Shown here: positions 34,060-43,510 of the stretch, one piece after another
How positions within the stretch are numbered: position 1 is the first letter of the stretch
Layout: the number at the start of each line of letters is the position of its first letter
Source of the DNA: Actinomadura montaniterrae
Lineage (GTDB): Bacteria; Actinomycetota; Actinomycetes; Streptosporangiales; Streptosporangiaceae
Direction: 5' to 3'
DNA length: 59,467 bases
Assembly: GCF_008923365.1 (NCBI RefSeq)
Contig: NZ_WBMR01000038.1
Location: forward strand, 1-59,467
Position numbers and translations under genes: made by a program
Notes under the pieces: generated by a model
The model's database searches: none
Seen by the model: the letters and a program-made list of their open reading frames with translations, nothing else
What the model was told of the DNA's origin: nothing

Positions 34060-34884
34060 TCAGCGGGCGGGATTCAGCAGGCCCGCGGAGACGACGGCGC
34101 GGCCGATCGGGCGGGCCAGCTCGGCGAGTCGCTCGCAGCCGGCCTCGCCGAGGGCGGTGTAGGCGGGCAGCGCGAGCTCGTCGGTGCGGTCCTCGATCCG
34201 CTGCCGGAACGCCTTCCCCTCGGCGGACAGCTCGTCGCCGTCGAGGAGGCCGCGGGCGCGCAGCGCGTCCTCGGCCGCGGCCCACTCGTCGGCCGGCCAC
34301 GCGCGGGTGGCCTTGAGGAACGGCGTCGGGACGGTGCCGGTGGCGGCGTGCAGGACGAGGGCTTCGACCGGCGCGACGCCCGCGTCCGTCAGGGCGGCCA
34401 CGTGCGTGTCGCCGCGGAACTCGCGGAGCAGGGTCTGGGCGTGCCAGAGCCGGTCGATCGGCTCGTCCGGCCAGGGCAGGGCGGCGTGCGCGGCGAACAG
34501 GGGGCGGCCGTGCAGGTGGTCGCGGGCGGCCTCGGCGGCGCGGGTGGCGAGGCCGAGGGCCTCCTCGACGCCGTCGACGCGGTCGATGCCGGCGCGGCGC
34601 AGGGCGGCGCCGGCCGCGTCGAGGCGGGCGGCGAGCACCTGCTCGGGGGACGCCTTGTCCCAGGCGGCGGGCAGGGCGGCGCGGACGAGATCGGGGTGGA
34701 AGTTGTAGAAGGTCGCGATGACGACCTCGGCGGACGCCCGGCCGAACGCGGCGGACCGGGAGGCGAAGTAGCCGGCCGCGCCGTCCAGGCCGAGCGCGGC
34801 GTAGCGCTCGGGTCCCTCCGGCACGAAGTAGATCATGCCGTGCACCGGTTCCAGCCGGCGCCAAGCCTCGCGCGCTGCCCGCAT
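34060..34884 (-). CDS. SCO6745-family protein
   Basis: The 274-residue helical protein matches the actinomycete SCO6745 family: MRAAREAWRRLEPVHGMIYFVPE at the start, AALGLDGAAGYFASRSAAFGRASAEVVIATFYNF, and a C-terminal winged-helix-like stretch (EDALRARGLLDGDELSAEGKAFRQRIEDRTD). No enzymatic residues are recognisable and the function is unknown. It is transcribed alone, upstream of EF-G. The promoter region has an inverted repeat GAATT-N7-AATTC. Confidence 0.8.
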   Translation of the reverse strand: MRAAREAWRRLEPVHGMIYFVPEGPERYAALGLDGAAGYFASRSAAFGRASAEVVIATFYNFHPDLVRAALPAAWDKASPEQVLAARLDAAGAALRRAGIDRVDGVEEALGLATRAAEAARDHLHGRPLFAAHAALPWPDEPIDRLWHAQTLLREFRGDTHVAALTDAGVAPVEALVLHAATGTVPTPFLKATRAWPADEWAAAEDALRARGLLDGDELSAEGKAFRQRIEDRTDELALPAYTALGEAGCERLAELARPIGRAVVSAGLLNPAR

Positions 34885-34910
34885 CGTCCGTCCTCCGTAC
34901 CGACCAGTAG

Positions 34911-34927
34911 GAATTCGAACGTAATTC
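34911..34927. promoter_or_regulatory. Inverted repeat GAATT-N7-AATTC
   Basis: Perfect 5-base arms lie in an AT-rich patch 27 bases upstream of the SCO6745-family start; a candidate operator or -10 region. Confidence 0.35.
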
Positions 34928-35076
34928 TAGTTTCCGGCGGCCGTCAATCCCCCGCTTCCCCCGGCCCACCCCCCGACCAGGAAGATCATTGACGAAAGTT
35001 CGCACCGCCGGCACCACCGGTTCACCCTCGCCACGCCATGATCAACAGGCTGTCCCCGCAGAGAAGGGTGTCACCG

Positions 35077-36381
35077 GTGGTGAAGACGCGGACGGCCGCC
35101 GTCGCGGCGGTCATGAGCACGGCGGTCCTGAGCACGGCGGTCCTGGGCACGGCCCTCACGGCGGTACCGGCGGTCGCCGCCCCGGCGCCCCCGGGCACCG
35201 ACGGCGCCGGATCCGGCGAGCGGCCCGCCGCCCGCGCGATGCCGCGCGCGGCGGCGGTCGGGGAGCTGCGCTACACCTCGGCGCTGCCGCTGTCGCCCGG
35301 GGTCGTCGCGCGGACGTTCGAGACGTCCGGGATCGGCGGCAAGGCGGTCGGCGACCTGCTGGACGTCGACCTGCGCGCCCCGCACGTCCGGGTCGGCCTG
35401 CTGTACCCCGGCGTGGTCGCCCAGCGCGCCACGGTGTCGGACATGGCGAACGCCCAGCACGCGATCGCCGGCGTCAACGGCGACTTCTTCAACATCAGCG
35501 AGACCCACGCGGGCGTGCCGCCGACCGGCGCGCCGTCCGGCCCGGAGGTGGACGGCGGCCGGGCGCTGAAGGCCGCCGTGCCGGACGGCCAGCGGTTCGG
35601 GCCCGCGCTGCCGCCCGGGACGTCCGCGCGCGACGTGATCGGCGTCGGCGCCGACCGGCGCGGGCACGTGGCGAGCCTGCGGCTGGCCGGGACGGTCCGG
35701 GCCCGGCTCGGCACGCTGAAGCTGCGCGGCCTCAACCAGTACGCGCTGCCCGTCGACGGCGTCGGCGCGTTCACGAGCGAGTGGGGCACGGTGTCGCGGC
35801 AGCGCGCGGTCTGCGGGACGGACGACGCCCGCAACGACCCGTGCAGCACCGACACCGCCGAGGTGGCGGTGCGGCGCGGCGTCGTCACGAACGTGTCGGA
35901 CACGGTCGGCGCCGGTGCGATCCCCAAGGGCACGACGGTGCTCGTCGGCCGCGACGGGGGCGCCGCCGCGCTGCGGAAGCTGCGCACGGGCGACCGGGTG
36001 AAGATCGGCTACCGGCTCACCGGGAAGGTGCGGTTCCGGTTCGCGGTGGGCGGGTTCCCGATCCTGCGCGGCGGCCGCCCGCTGGACGGCCTGGACGCGG
36101 CCGGGCCCGCGCCGCGCACCGCCGCCGGCGTGAGCCGCGACGGCCGCCACCTGTACCTCGCCGTGGTGGACGGCCGGTCGGAGACCAGCGGCGGCGTCAC
36201 CGTCGCCGAGCTGGCGTCGCTGCTCGCGCGGGCGGGCGCGTCCGCCGGGGTGAACCTCGACGGCGGCGGGTCGTCCGCGTTCGTGGCGCGCGGGCCCGGC
36301 GAGGCGTCGGCGACCGTCCGCAACGTCCCGTCCGACGGCCGCGAGCGCGCGGTCGCGAACGGCATCGGCGTGTTCTCCTGA
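35077..36381 (+). CDS. Secreted phosphodiester glycosidase family protein (NAGPA domain)
   Basis: The protein of about 434 residues has a Sec signal (VKTRTAAVAAVMSTAVLSTA... to AVAAPAPP) and a C-terminal NAGPA domain: AGVNGDFFNISETHAGVPP near the middle, and AGVNLDGGGSSAFVARGPG with VANGIGVFS at the end. The family cleaves phosphodiester-linked sugars, as in uncovering enzyme, and acts on cell-wall or exopolysaccharide glycans in bacteria. GTG at 35077 follows GAAGGG; an ATG at 35038 would lengthen the N-region. It acts outside the cell. Confidence 0.85.
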   Translation: MVKTRTAAVAAVMSTAVLSTAVLGTALTAVPAVAAPAPPGTDGAGSGERPAARAMPRAAAVGELRYTSALPLSPGVVARTFETSGIGGKAVGDLLDVDLRAPHVRVGLLYPGVVAQRATVSDMANAQHAIAGVNGDFFNISETHAGVPPTGAPSGPEVDGGRALKAAVPDGQRFGPALPPGTSARDVIGVGADRRGHVASLRLAGTVRARLGTLKLRGLNQYALPVDGVGAFTSEWGTVSRQRAVCGTDDARNDPCSTDTAEVAVRRGVVTNVSDTVGAGAIPKGTTVLVGRDGGAAALRKLRTGDRVKIGYRLTGKVRFRFAVGGFPILRGGRPLDGLDAAGPAPRTAAGVSRDGRHLYLAVVDGRSETSGGVTVAELASLLARAGASAGVNLDGGGSSAFVARGPGEASATVRNVPSDGRERAVANGIGVFS

Positions 36382-36399
36382 CCCGCGGGCGGGGAGAGG

Positions 36400-37560
36400 T
36401 CAGCGGGGCGGGGTCGGGCACAGGTCGTCCAGCATGAGGCGGCTGAGCCGGAGGACCTCCTTCTGCGGGTCCCACAGGCCCGGCGCGTCCGTGCCCGGCC
36501 CGTGGTGCGGGCGCTCCAGCCGCCGCTGCAGGCGCTCGGCGTCCGCGAGCTCCTCCTCGCCGGGCGCCTCGGGCAGCCGCCGGACGAGCCCGGCGAGCAT
36601 CCCGATCATCCGCGCGTGGTCGCGCCGGAACGCCGCGGAGAACCGCAGCTCCGCGGCGTCGGCGTCCATCGCCTCCGCGTGGGTGCCGGCGATCGACCGG
36701 ACGTACGCCGTCGCGTTCTCGAGCGTGTTCATCAGCCGGGTCGCGGGCCAGCGCTCCGGCTCGTCCCGCCAGCGCAGCGGGTAGCCGCGCAGCTTCGCGC
36801 GCGGGTTGGCGCGCATGCTGTCGCGGCCCTGCTCGTAGGCGTGCCGCGCCTGCTCCCGGACGGTCCGCAGCCGCTCGTCCGCCTCGTCCCAGCGCGGCCG
36901 CTCGGCGGGGTCGGTGATGGCGGCGGCGAGCGCGTCCATCGCCTCGGCGAGGACGTCCCGCAGCCGCTCCACCGCGTACTCGGCGCGGCGCAGGTAGAGC
37001 GGCGGGAACACCAGCGCGTTCACGGCCAGCCCGACCACCAGGCCGACCGCGACGTCCGCCAGCCGCGGCAGCGTGTACCCGACGGCGTCGTGGCCGCCGA
37101 GCAGCAGCGCGAACAGCGCGGTGAACGGGACCTGCGACGACTGCCCGCCGAGCCGCCGCCACCCGGACGCCATCATGGAGAGGAACAGCACGACGGCGAT
37201 CCCGAGGACGTTCGGCCCGATCCAGAGGCCGACCGGTATCGCGAGCGCGGCGCCGAGGACGAACCCGGCGCCGTACGCGAGGCTCTCCCGGACGGACCGG
37301 ACGACCGACGGGTACACGCCGAGCAGCGCCGCCAGCGGCGCGAAGTACGGTTCGGAGTGCCCGACGGCGTACTTCGCCACCGCCCACGCGACGACGCCCG
37401 CGACGACCGCCTTCGCGGTGAGCTTCAGCCGCTCCCGCCAGTACCGCCGCCCCGCCCAGGACAGCACATACCCCCGCAACCCGCTGATCCGCACCGCTGT
37501 CCGATTCCCGAAGATCGTCCCTCGAACCGCCCGTATCGGGGCGTGGCCGGGCGCGGTCAC
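36400..37560 (-). CDS. FUSC-family inner-membrane protein (aromatic acid exporter type)
   Basis: The 386-residue protein has about six N-terminal transmembrane segments (residues 45-165, with HSEPYFAPLAALLGVYPSVVRSVRESLAYGAGFVLG core EPYFAPLAALLG) and a cytoplasmic helical C-terminal half, like the FUSC/aromatic acid exporter (ArAE) families. GTG at 37560 overlaps the stop of the upstream VOC gene (GTGA), so all three genes form one operon. Export of a reactive or aromatic compound together with VOC proteins is a reasonable guess. Confidence 0.85.
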   Translation of the reverse strand: MTAPGHAPIRAVRGTIFGNRTAVRISGLRGYVLSWAGRRYWRERLKLTAKAVVAGVVAWAVAKYAVGHSEPYFAPLAALLGVYPSVVRSVRESLAYGAGFVLGAALAIPVGLWIGPNVLGIAVVLFLSMMASGWRRLGGQSSQVPFTALFALLLGGHDAVGYTLPRLADVAVGLVVGLAVNALVFPPLYLRRAEYAVERLRDVLAEAMDALAAAITDPAERPRWDEADERLRTVREQARHAYEQGRDSMRANPRAKLRGYPLRWRDEPERWPATRLMNTLENATAYVRSIAGTHAEAMDADAAELRFSAAFRRDHARMIGMLAGLVRRLPEAPGEEELADAERLQRRLERPHHGPGTDAPGLWDPQKEVLRLSRLMLDDLCPTPPR

Positions 37561-38354
37561 ATGCCGGGGCCGGTGGCGATCCTCGGGGTGATGACGGCGA
37601 GGCGGGCGCCGGTCGGGTCGGTCATCATCGAGTAGCGGCCCGGCTGGACGTCGGCGGGCGGGATGCGGACCGTCGCGCCGAGCTCGGCGGCCCGGGCGGC
37701 GGTGACGTCGCAGTCGTCCACCCAGAAGTACGGGATCCAGTGCGGCGGGTAGTGCGGCGGCCACGCGTCGTCCATGGAGACCATGCCGCCGACCGACCAG
37801 TCGTCCAGCTTCCAGTTCGTGTAGACCGAGCCGAAGTAGTCGCGGTCCACCGCCTGCCAGCCGAACACCCCGCCGTAGAAGCGCCGCGCCCGCTCGACGT
37901 CGCGGGACGCGAGCTCCGCCCAGCACATCGTGAGCGGCCGGTTGACGATGCCGAACTCGATCGCGTTGCCCGGCGTCGCGATGCCGAAGTCCGCGCCCTC
38001 CGGGTCCATGCACAGCGCCATCGAGCCGATGCCGGCGTAGTCCGTCGGCGGGATCAGCTCCCGCCCGCCGCCCGCCTTCACCGCGTCGACCGTCGTCTGC
38101 AGGTCCACCACCTTGAAGTAGCAGGTCCACGACGGCGGCTGCGCGTCGTCGGCGAGCGACTGCATCCCGGCGACCTCCGGGCCCTGCACGTCGTCGAGCG
38201 TGAACATCGTGTAGTCGCCGTAGCCGGGGACGCTCAGCGTGTAGGAGTACCAGCCGAACAGCTCGGTGTAGAACGTCCGCGCGGTCTCGGGGTGCGGGCT
38301 GGCCAGGTCGATCCAGCCCGGCCAGCCGGGTGCGGGTCGCGTCGCCTCGGGCAT
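37557..38354 (-). CDS. Two-domain VOC protein (Cfp30B/CFP32-like), copy 2
   Basis: The 265-residue protein has two VOC repeats: WIDLASPHPETARTFYTELFGW begins the first, MCWAELASRDVERARRFYGGVFGW the second. The closing VQPGRYSMMTDPTGARLAVITP matches mycobacterial Cfp30B (Rv0577)-type proteins, linked to methylglyoxal handling. The neighbour at 38357 has exactly the same length and parallel motifs, so the two are a tandem duplication. Only two bases separate them. Confidence 0.85.
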   Translation of the reverse strand: MPEATRPAPGWPGWIDLASPHPETARTFYTELFGWYSYTLSVPGYGDYTMFTLDDVQGPEVAGMQSLADDAQPPSWTCYFKVVDLQTTVDAVKAGGGRELIPPTDYAGIGSMALCMDPEGADFGIATPGNAIEFGIVNRPLTMCWAELASRDVERARRFYGGVFGWQAVDRDYFGSVYTNWKLDDWSVGGMVSMDDAWPPHYPPHWIPYFWVDDCDVTAARAAELGATVRIPPADVQPGRYSMMTDPTGARLAVITPRIATGPGM

Positions 38355-38356
38355 CG

Positions 38357-39154
38357 TCAGGCCTCCGGTGGGCCGCCGCCCGGCGTGATCACGGCGAGCC
38401 GGGCGCCGGCGGGGTCGGCCAGCACCGCGTACCGGCCCGGCTGGATGTCGGTGGGCGGGAGGAGGACGCGGCCGCCGAGGTCGGCGGTCCTCGCCGCGGT
38501 GGCGTCGCAGTCCTGGACCCAGAAGTACGGGATCCAGTGCGGCTCGGCCTGGTACCCGTTCTGGCGCAGGTCGTCGATGTCGATGATGCCGCCGAACGAC
38601 CAGTCCCCCAGCTTCAGGTTCGTGTACGGCGAGTAGTACCGGCGCTCGGCCGTCTGCCAGCCGAAGACCTTGCCGTAGAAGCGGCGGGCCAGGTCGACGT
38701 CGTGGCAGGCCAGCTCGACCCAGCACATCGCGCCGGGCTCGTCGACCACGCCCGCGCCCTTGAGGCTGCCCGCCACCCAGAGCGCGAAGTCGGCGCCCTC
38801 CGGGTCGGCGCACAGGGCCATCTCGCCGAGGTCGGCGACGCGGATGGGCGGCACCAGCTCGTGCCCGCCCGCGGCCTTGACCGTGTCGAGCGTGGCCTGG
38901 AGGTCGTCGGTGCGGAAGTACACCGACCAGGACGGCGGCTGCGCGTCGTCGGCGAGCCGCTGCATCCCGGCGACCTCGGGCCCCTGGACGCCGCCCAGGG
39001 TGAAGATGTCGTAGTCGTCGTAGTCCGGGATGGTCAGCGTGTAGGCGTACCACCCGAACAGGCCGCAGTAGAACTCCCGGGACGCCTTCGCGTCGGGGCT
39101 CGCGAGTTCCGCCCAGGACGGTCGTCCGGGCGCGTGTCCGTTCACTTCGGGCAT
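38357..39154 (-). CDS. Two-domain VOC protein (Cfp30B/CFP32-like), copy 1
   Basis: The 265-residue twin of the gene at 37557 shares WAELASPDAKASREFYCGLFGW, the central GPEVAGMQ-RLADDAQPPSW block and DIQPGRYAVLADPAGARLAVITP. The ATG at 39154 is used since it aligns with the twin; a GTG at 39175 would add seven residues. As the first gene of the VOC-VOC-FUSC operon it follows a short AT-containing leader. It probably binds or converts a small electrophile or metabolite in the cytosol. Confidence 0.85.
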   Translation of the reverse strand: MPEVNGHAPGRPSWAELASPDAKASREFYCGLFGWYAYTLTIPDYDDYDIFTLGGVQGPEVAGMQRLADDAQPPSWSVYFRTDDLQATLDTVKAAGGHELVPPIRVADLGEMALCADPEGADFALWVAGSLKGAGVVDEPGAMCWVELACHDVDLARRFYGKVFGWQTAERRYYSPYTNLKLGDWSFGGIIDIDDLRQNGYQAEPHWIPYFWVQDCDATAARTADLGGRVLLPPTDIQPGRYAVLADPAGARLAVITPGGGPPEA

Positions 39155-39270
39155 GGGGCCGCCTTCAGAGCGCACATGCCCACCACGTTATGGGCGGATA
39201 TGCCATCGTCACGGACGCGGCGATGCCAGAATACCCCAAAGACCACCCAAAATTGCCCCAACCCGGCGAG

Positions 39271-39828
39271 CTAGACGCTCACCACGTCCTGCAGCAGACC
39301 CCACACGAAGTGCGCCACATAGGACGATCCGTCGGGCGCGGCGAAGCCCACGTGCCAGCGGCTCGGCGCGTCGCCGTCCTGGTGCGCCAGCCCGTCCCAG
39401 CGGGCGGCGAGGTCGCCGACCACGCACGTCCACGGGACGAGGTCGTCGACGGTGCGCAGCGCCGGCACCGGCGATCCCGGGTCCCGGACGAGCCACTCCT
39501 GCGCCACCGACCCGTCCGGCGCCATCGTGATCTCGAACCGGAGGCCGGGCCACAGCGGGAACGGCGGCCACGACGCCACCTCGCACACGACGTCGCCGAC
39601 GCGCCGCTCGCCGGCGTCCGCCGGCGGGCCGAGGACCGCCTCGTAGCGGCGCCGCCCGCGCGGGAACGTCCGGGACCGCAGGATCCGCTGCCAGCGCGCG
39701 TTGACCTCGCGCATCTCGGTGCGCGTGCCGTCCAGCGCGCGCACCGCGTCCTCGACGAGGCCGGGCTGGTAGTCCGCCATCCGGCGCAGCAGCACGAACT
39801 GGAACTCGCGCCGCGCCAACCCCTTCAC
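39271..39828 (-). CDS. Hypothetical protein
   Basis: The 185-residue soluble protein is not recognised. It starts with a basic helix (MKGLARREFQFVLLRRMADYQPGLVEDAVRAL cut to FQFVLLRRMADYQPG), followed by a strand-rich part with many Trp (CEVASWPPFPLWPGLRFEITM, QEWLVRD, PWTCVVGDLAARWDGLA). No signal peptide or membrane segment is visible. It stands alone between the VOC operon and the secreted esterase gene; the upstream 100 bases include an AT-rich stretch. Confidence 0.65.
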   Translation of the reverse strand: MKGLARREFQFVLLRRMADYQPGLVEDAVRALDGTRTEMREVNARWQRILRSRTFPRGRRRYEAVLGPPADAGERRVGDVVCEVASWPPFPLWPGLRFEITMAPDGSVAQEWLVRDPGSPVPALRTVDDLVPWTCVVGDLAARWDGLAHQDGDAPSRWHVGFAAPDGSSYVAHFVWGLLQDVVSV

Positions 39829-39869
39829 GCGGCCACGCTACCGCGCGGCCCGGGCGGGCTTCGCCGCGG

Positions 39870-41123
39870 TCAGACCTTCTTCGCGCCGATCGCCGCCATG
39901 ATGGTGGGCCAGCTGAGGTTCACCTCGCGGCGCCAGTACTTCCAGTTGTGCATGCCCGGCCCGTACAGGTGGGAGGTGACGGGGACGCCGGCCTGCTTCG
40001 CGGCGTTCACGAAGTTGACGGTCATCTGCCCGGCGAGGTCCTCGCCGACGCGGCCCGCGCTGCCGGGAGGGGTGTCGGGGTCGTCGTAGGGGCCGGGCTT
40101 GCCGTTGCCGGACGAGACGTACACGCCGGTGCCCTTGAGCCTGCTCACGTTGACGGTCGCGTCGTGCGCCGCCCAGTTCGACCGGTTCAGGATCGGGTCG
40201 CCCCAGATCGCGGTGGTGTTGTTCATCAGCGTCAGCACCGCGGGCATGCCGGGCGCGCTGATGTTGAGGGGGCCGCTGTAGGCCGCGGCGTACTTGAACA
40301 TCCCCTGGTGGCGCTCGGCGTAGGTGATGGAGCCCTGCCCGCCGGACGACAGCCCCATCGCGGCGCGCGAGGACCCGGCGTGGAAGTTGCGCTCCATCAG
40401 CGGGATGACCTCGGAGATGTGGAAGCTCTCCCATTCCGGGATGCCGCCCTTGCCGCCGTTCCACCAGTTGCTGTACGAGCCGTTCGAGCCGCCCTCGGGC
40501 ATGACGACCATCGCGTTGTAGTACTTCGCGACGTTCTCGATGTGGCCGTCGTGGCTCCACGACGTGTACTTGTTGTTGCCGCCGTGGTAGGCGTACACGA
40601 CCGGGTACGTCGTGGTGCCGCTCGCCTTCCAGCCCTTGGGGACGAACACCCGCGCCTGCACGACCGCGCCGAGCGCCGGGGAGGCGATGCTGACGTCGAA
40701 CTCCTGCGCGTGCACCTTCTTGATCGCGGTGATGGTGGCGCCGTCGGGGGCCTTGGCGTACTTGCCGCTGCCGATGCCGGGGGGCAGGTGCGGCTTCTCG
40801 CCGTGCGAGCCGCTGTTCTTGTCGGGGTCGTTCGAGGCGGGCGTGCCGCCGGTGCCGAACGGGTTGTCGCCCCTGGTGAGCGGGACGTTCGGGACCTTGA
40901 TCGGCTTGGATGGGGAGGCGCTCGGCGAGGGCGATCCGGTGACCTGCGAGGGCTGGGTGGGCGGTCCGAAGGAGGGGATCGGCTGCGCGTTGCCGGCGGC
41001 CTGCGGCTTGCCCTTCGGCACCCCGACCCCGGCCTGGGCGAGCCCGACCATGACGGCGGGCAGGATCACGGCCGCCGCCGCCGTCCCGGCGATGGCGATC
41101 TTCCTGTCGGTACGCTTCTTCAT
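39870..41123 (-). CDS. Secreted or anchored esterase-D/antigen 85-like alpha/beta hydrolase
   Basis: The 417-residue protein has an N-terminal signal/anchor (residues 9-31), then a Pro/Ser/Gly-rich linker to about residue 130. The hydrolase domain carries VVYAYHGGNN (oxyanion region, about 176-184), the nucleophile elbow GLSSGGQ (Ser259) and a likely His in LYGPGMHNWKYW. The family includes Fes-type esterases and mycolyltransferases, and the enzyme acts outside the membrane. The T-rich terminator of the upstream MFS operon lies between it and that operon. Confidence 0.87.
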   Translation of the reverse strand: MKKRTDRKIAIAGTAAAAVILPAVMVGLAQAGVGVPKGKPQAAGNAQPIPSFGPPTQPSQVTGSPSPSASPSKPIKVPNVPLTRGDNPFGTGGTPASNDPDKNSGSHGEKPHLPPGIGSGKYAKAPDGATITAIKKVHAQEFDVSIASPALGAVVQARVFVPKGWKASGTTTYPVVYAYHGGNNKYTSWSHDGHIENVAKYYNAMVVMPEGGSNGSYSNWWNGGKGGIPEWESFHISEVIPLMERNFHAGSSRAAMGLSSGGQGSITYAERHQGMFKYAAAYSGPLNISAPGMPAVLTLMNNTTAIWGDPILNRSNWAAHDATVNVSRLKGTGVYVSSGNGKPGPYDDPDTPPGSAGRVGEDLAGQMTVNFVNAAKQAGVPVTSHLYGPGMHNWKYWRREVNLSWPTIMAAIGAKKV

Positions 41124-41227
41124 GGACTCCCCAGCCGATCAGACCCGAGCCGGACCGCGCGCCAGCCCCGGCCTTGCGCTCACTCGCCCGAAGAAACTAC
41201 TGTCCCGGCAGTCACATTCGCAAGTAT

Positions 41228-41281
41228 TGACAAAAAATACAATAAAAGTGCCCCCTTCCGGGCATCCCGAAAACCGGGCAC
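41228..41281 (-). terminator. Rho-independent terminator with T tract at the end of catabolic operon B
   Basis: On the minus strand a GTGCCC...GGGCAC stem (41276-41281 with 41248-41253), with an inner TGCCC/GGGCA alternative, is followed by CTTTTATTGTATTTTTT. It lies after the MFS stop at 41362. A T tract is uncommon in this GC-rich DNA, making this a rare canonical intrinsic terminator. Confidence 0.7.
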
Positions 41282-41361
41282 CGAAGACCACGGCGAGCCT
41301 CCGGTGCCCGTCCCCCTTTTCCCAGGTCGTCCGCGTCCGCGGGCCGCTCGCTTTCGCGGGC

Positions 41362-42567
41362 TTACTCCGCCGCGGGACCGCCGGGCACTTTTCGGGCCGC
41401 CCGCGCCCGGCTCACCGCCAGGCCGATCGGCAACGGGGCCACCTGCAGCACCACCATCACCACGACGAGCCCGGCCCGGGTCGTCCAGCCGCCGTCGTGC
41501 AGCGTCGAGAAGATCGCCGGCGGACCGAGCAGGACGCCCAGGTAGGTCACCTGGGACACCAGCCCGCTGGTCGCGCCCATCGTCTCCGGGCTCGGCGCGA
41601 CGCCCGGGACGCACGTCCAGATCAGCCCGTTGACGAGCCCGATGCCGAGGGAGAAGGCGCAGACGGACGCGCAGGCGCCGAAGTACTGCGTCGGGGGCAG
41701 GTAGAGGACGATCCCGCCGACGAGCGTCACCGCGCCGCCGATCAGCGCGAGCCGCCGCGCGCTCTGCCCGGCCTTCAGCAGGTGGCCGACCGACAGCGAG
41801 CCCACGATGACGAACCCCTCGGCGATCGTGCCGGCGCCGGCCGCCTCCGACGTCGACACCGCGAACCGGCCGGTGAGGTAGGCGGTCAGCGCGTTCATGA
41901 TCCCGGTCTGGATGAACGCGGACGCGCCGGAGGCGAGCGCCACCCGGTAGGGCGGCAGCCTCCGCAGCACCGTCCAGATCTCCGACAGCTGCCGGACGGG
42001 CGCGCCGGCGTCCCGGGCCGGCAGGAGGAACGCGGTGGCCGCGAGGACGGCCAGCAGGATGGCGTGGCCGCCGAACGCCCAGCGCCAGCGCTCGCCGTGC
42101 CCCGCGAGGGGCGCGATGAGGCTGAGCGTCAGGCTGATGCCGACCGCCGTGTGCGACGCCCAGACGCCGAGCGCGACGGCGCGGCGCGCGCCGGTCGTCG
42201 TCCGCATGATCATCGTGACGGCGCCGACGGTGAGCGTCAGGTACCCGACGCCCTCCACCAGCCGGCCGGCGAACAGCGTCGCGGTGTTCTGCGCGAGCAC
42301 GACCACGACGTTGCCGGCCATCGCGAACGCCGACCCGCCGACGATCACCTGCTTGTCGCCGACCCGGTCGATGATCCAGCCGCCGAAGACGGCGGCGACC
42401 GCGGTGACCAGGGACGGGATCGAGATGACCCAGCCCGAGACGGTGTGCGACAGGTGGAACCGGTCGGACACGTCCCCGATGACGGGCGCGGACTGCGTCA
42501 CCAGCGACGTGGCGACGACGCCGTAGACGTAGAGAAGAATGATGCAGGGCCATTTCCCAGGACGCAT
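41362..42567 (-). CDS. MFS transporter
   Basis: The 401-residue protein has 12 predicted transmembrane segments and MFS motif A-like sequences (GGWIIDRVGDKQV after helix 2). The start at 42567 has GTGGGG in front; an ATG at 42600 would add 11 residues. It is the last gene of the long operon. Sequence resembles CynX/YeaN-type and general MFS permeases rather than the aromatic acid symporter at 44227, so it may export or import another pathway compound. Confidence 0.85.
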   Translation of the reverse strand: MRPGKWPCIILLYVYGVVATSLVTQSAPVIGDVSDRFHLSHTVSGWVISIPSLVTAVAAVFGGWIIDRVGDKQVIVGGSAFAMAGNVVVVLAQNTATLFAGRLVEGVGYLTLTVGAVTMIMRTTTGARRAVALGVWASHTAVGISLTLSLIAPLAGHGERWRWAFGGHAILLAVLAATAFLLPARDAGAPVRQLSEIWTVLRRLPPYRVALASGASAFIQTGIMNALTAYLTGRFAVSTSEAAGAGTIAEGFVIVGSLSVGHLLKAGQSARRLALIGGAVTLVGGIVLYLPPTQYFGACASVCAFSLGIGLVNGLIWTCVPGVAPSPETMGATSGLVSQVTYLGVLLGPPAIFSTLHDGGWTTRAGLVVVMVVLQVAPLPIGLAVSRARAARKVPGGPAAE

Positions 42568-42618
42568 CGTGAACCCCACTCCGAAGGCTGATGCCCTCAT
42601 GACTCGGACCGAGAACCG

Positions 42619-43422
42619 TCAGCGCCAGCCGAGCAGGCGGCGGATATTGCCTCCCATGACCATTTCGAGTTCCGCCTCCCCGAGTTCGGGCAGGGCCGCG
42701 GCGAGATGCGTGACGCACCGCCGGTACGGGTGGTGCAGCCGGGACAGATCGCTGGCCCACACGATCCGTTCCGGCCCGAACGCGCCGAGCACCCGGCGCA
42801 GCGTCCCGTCCAGGGACGGGAAAGGATAGGCATCGAGGGCGTAGTCGCCGACTCCGGCGGCCTTCACGTGGACGTTCGGATGCGCCGCGAGGGCCAGCAG
42901 CTCCGGCAGGTGCGCGAACGCCGACGGGCCGGAGGCGCCGCGGGGCACGCCCAGGTGGTCGACGATGATCCGCAGGTCGGGGTGCCTTCGGGCGATCCCG
43001 GTGACCCGGTCCAGCGCGCCGGGGATCAGCAGCGCGACGGTGAGCCCGGCCTCCTCGGCGGCGGGCCAGACCGCGTCCAGGGCGCCGTCCAGGAGCGGTT
43101 TGACCCGCTCTTCGGTATTGAGCAGGAAACGCATTCCGAGCATGCCCGGCTGCTCTTTCCAGGTACGCACCGCTTTCGCGGGTTCCGCGATTCCCGGATC
43201 GAGCAGGCCCATGACGGCGAAACGGTCGGGGGCGTCCTGTGCGAGCCGCAGGGAATAGTCGTTTCCGGATGGGTCCCAGAGCGGCGGGACGAGCACGGCG
43301 CGGTGGACGCCGGCCTCCGCCATTTCCTTTTCCAGGACCGCGCGGGTGATGGGCGGCCGGCGGTGGTGCCCGGTCGATTCACCGTCCGACCACGCGTGGA
43401 CCTGCGCGTCGACGATCAGCAT
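42619..43422 (-). CDS. Amidohydrolase-superfamily (COG3618-type) hydrolase
   Basis: The 267-residue TIM-barrel protein begins DAQVHAW (metal-binding HxW in place of HxH), with VDHLGVPRG in the middle and the late motif RIVWASDLSRLHHPYR. This pattern resembles COG3618 lactonases and 2-pyrone-4,6-dicarboxylate lactonase relatives. In a ring-cleavage operon a lactone or enol hydrolysis is plausible. It lies between the maleate-isomerase-like gene and the last MFS gene. Confidence 0.8.
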   Translation of the reverse strand: MLIVDAQVHAWSDGESTGHHRRPPITRAVLEKEMAEAGVHRAVLVPPLWDPSGNDYSLRLAQDAPDRFAVMGLLDPGIAEPAKAVRTWKEQPGMLGMRFLLNTEERVKPLLDGALDAVWPAAEEAGLTVALLIPGALDRVTGIARRHPDLRIIVDHLGVPRGASGPSAFAHLPELLALAAHPNVHVKAAGVGDYALDAYPFPSLDGTLRRVLGAFGPERIVWASDLSRLHHPYRRCVTHLAAALPELGEAELEMVMGGNIRRLLGWR

Positions 43423-43510
43423 GGGACTCCTGTCGTGCGGGGTGGGATGGCCGGCCGGCCGCGGGGTGGAGGCCGGTCGGCGGTGGGGTGGGATTCCGGC
43501 GGTGGGCCGG

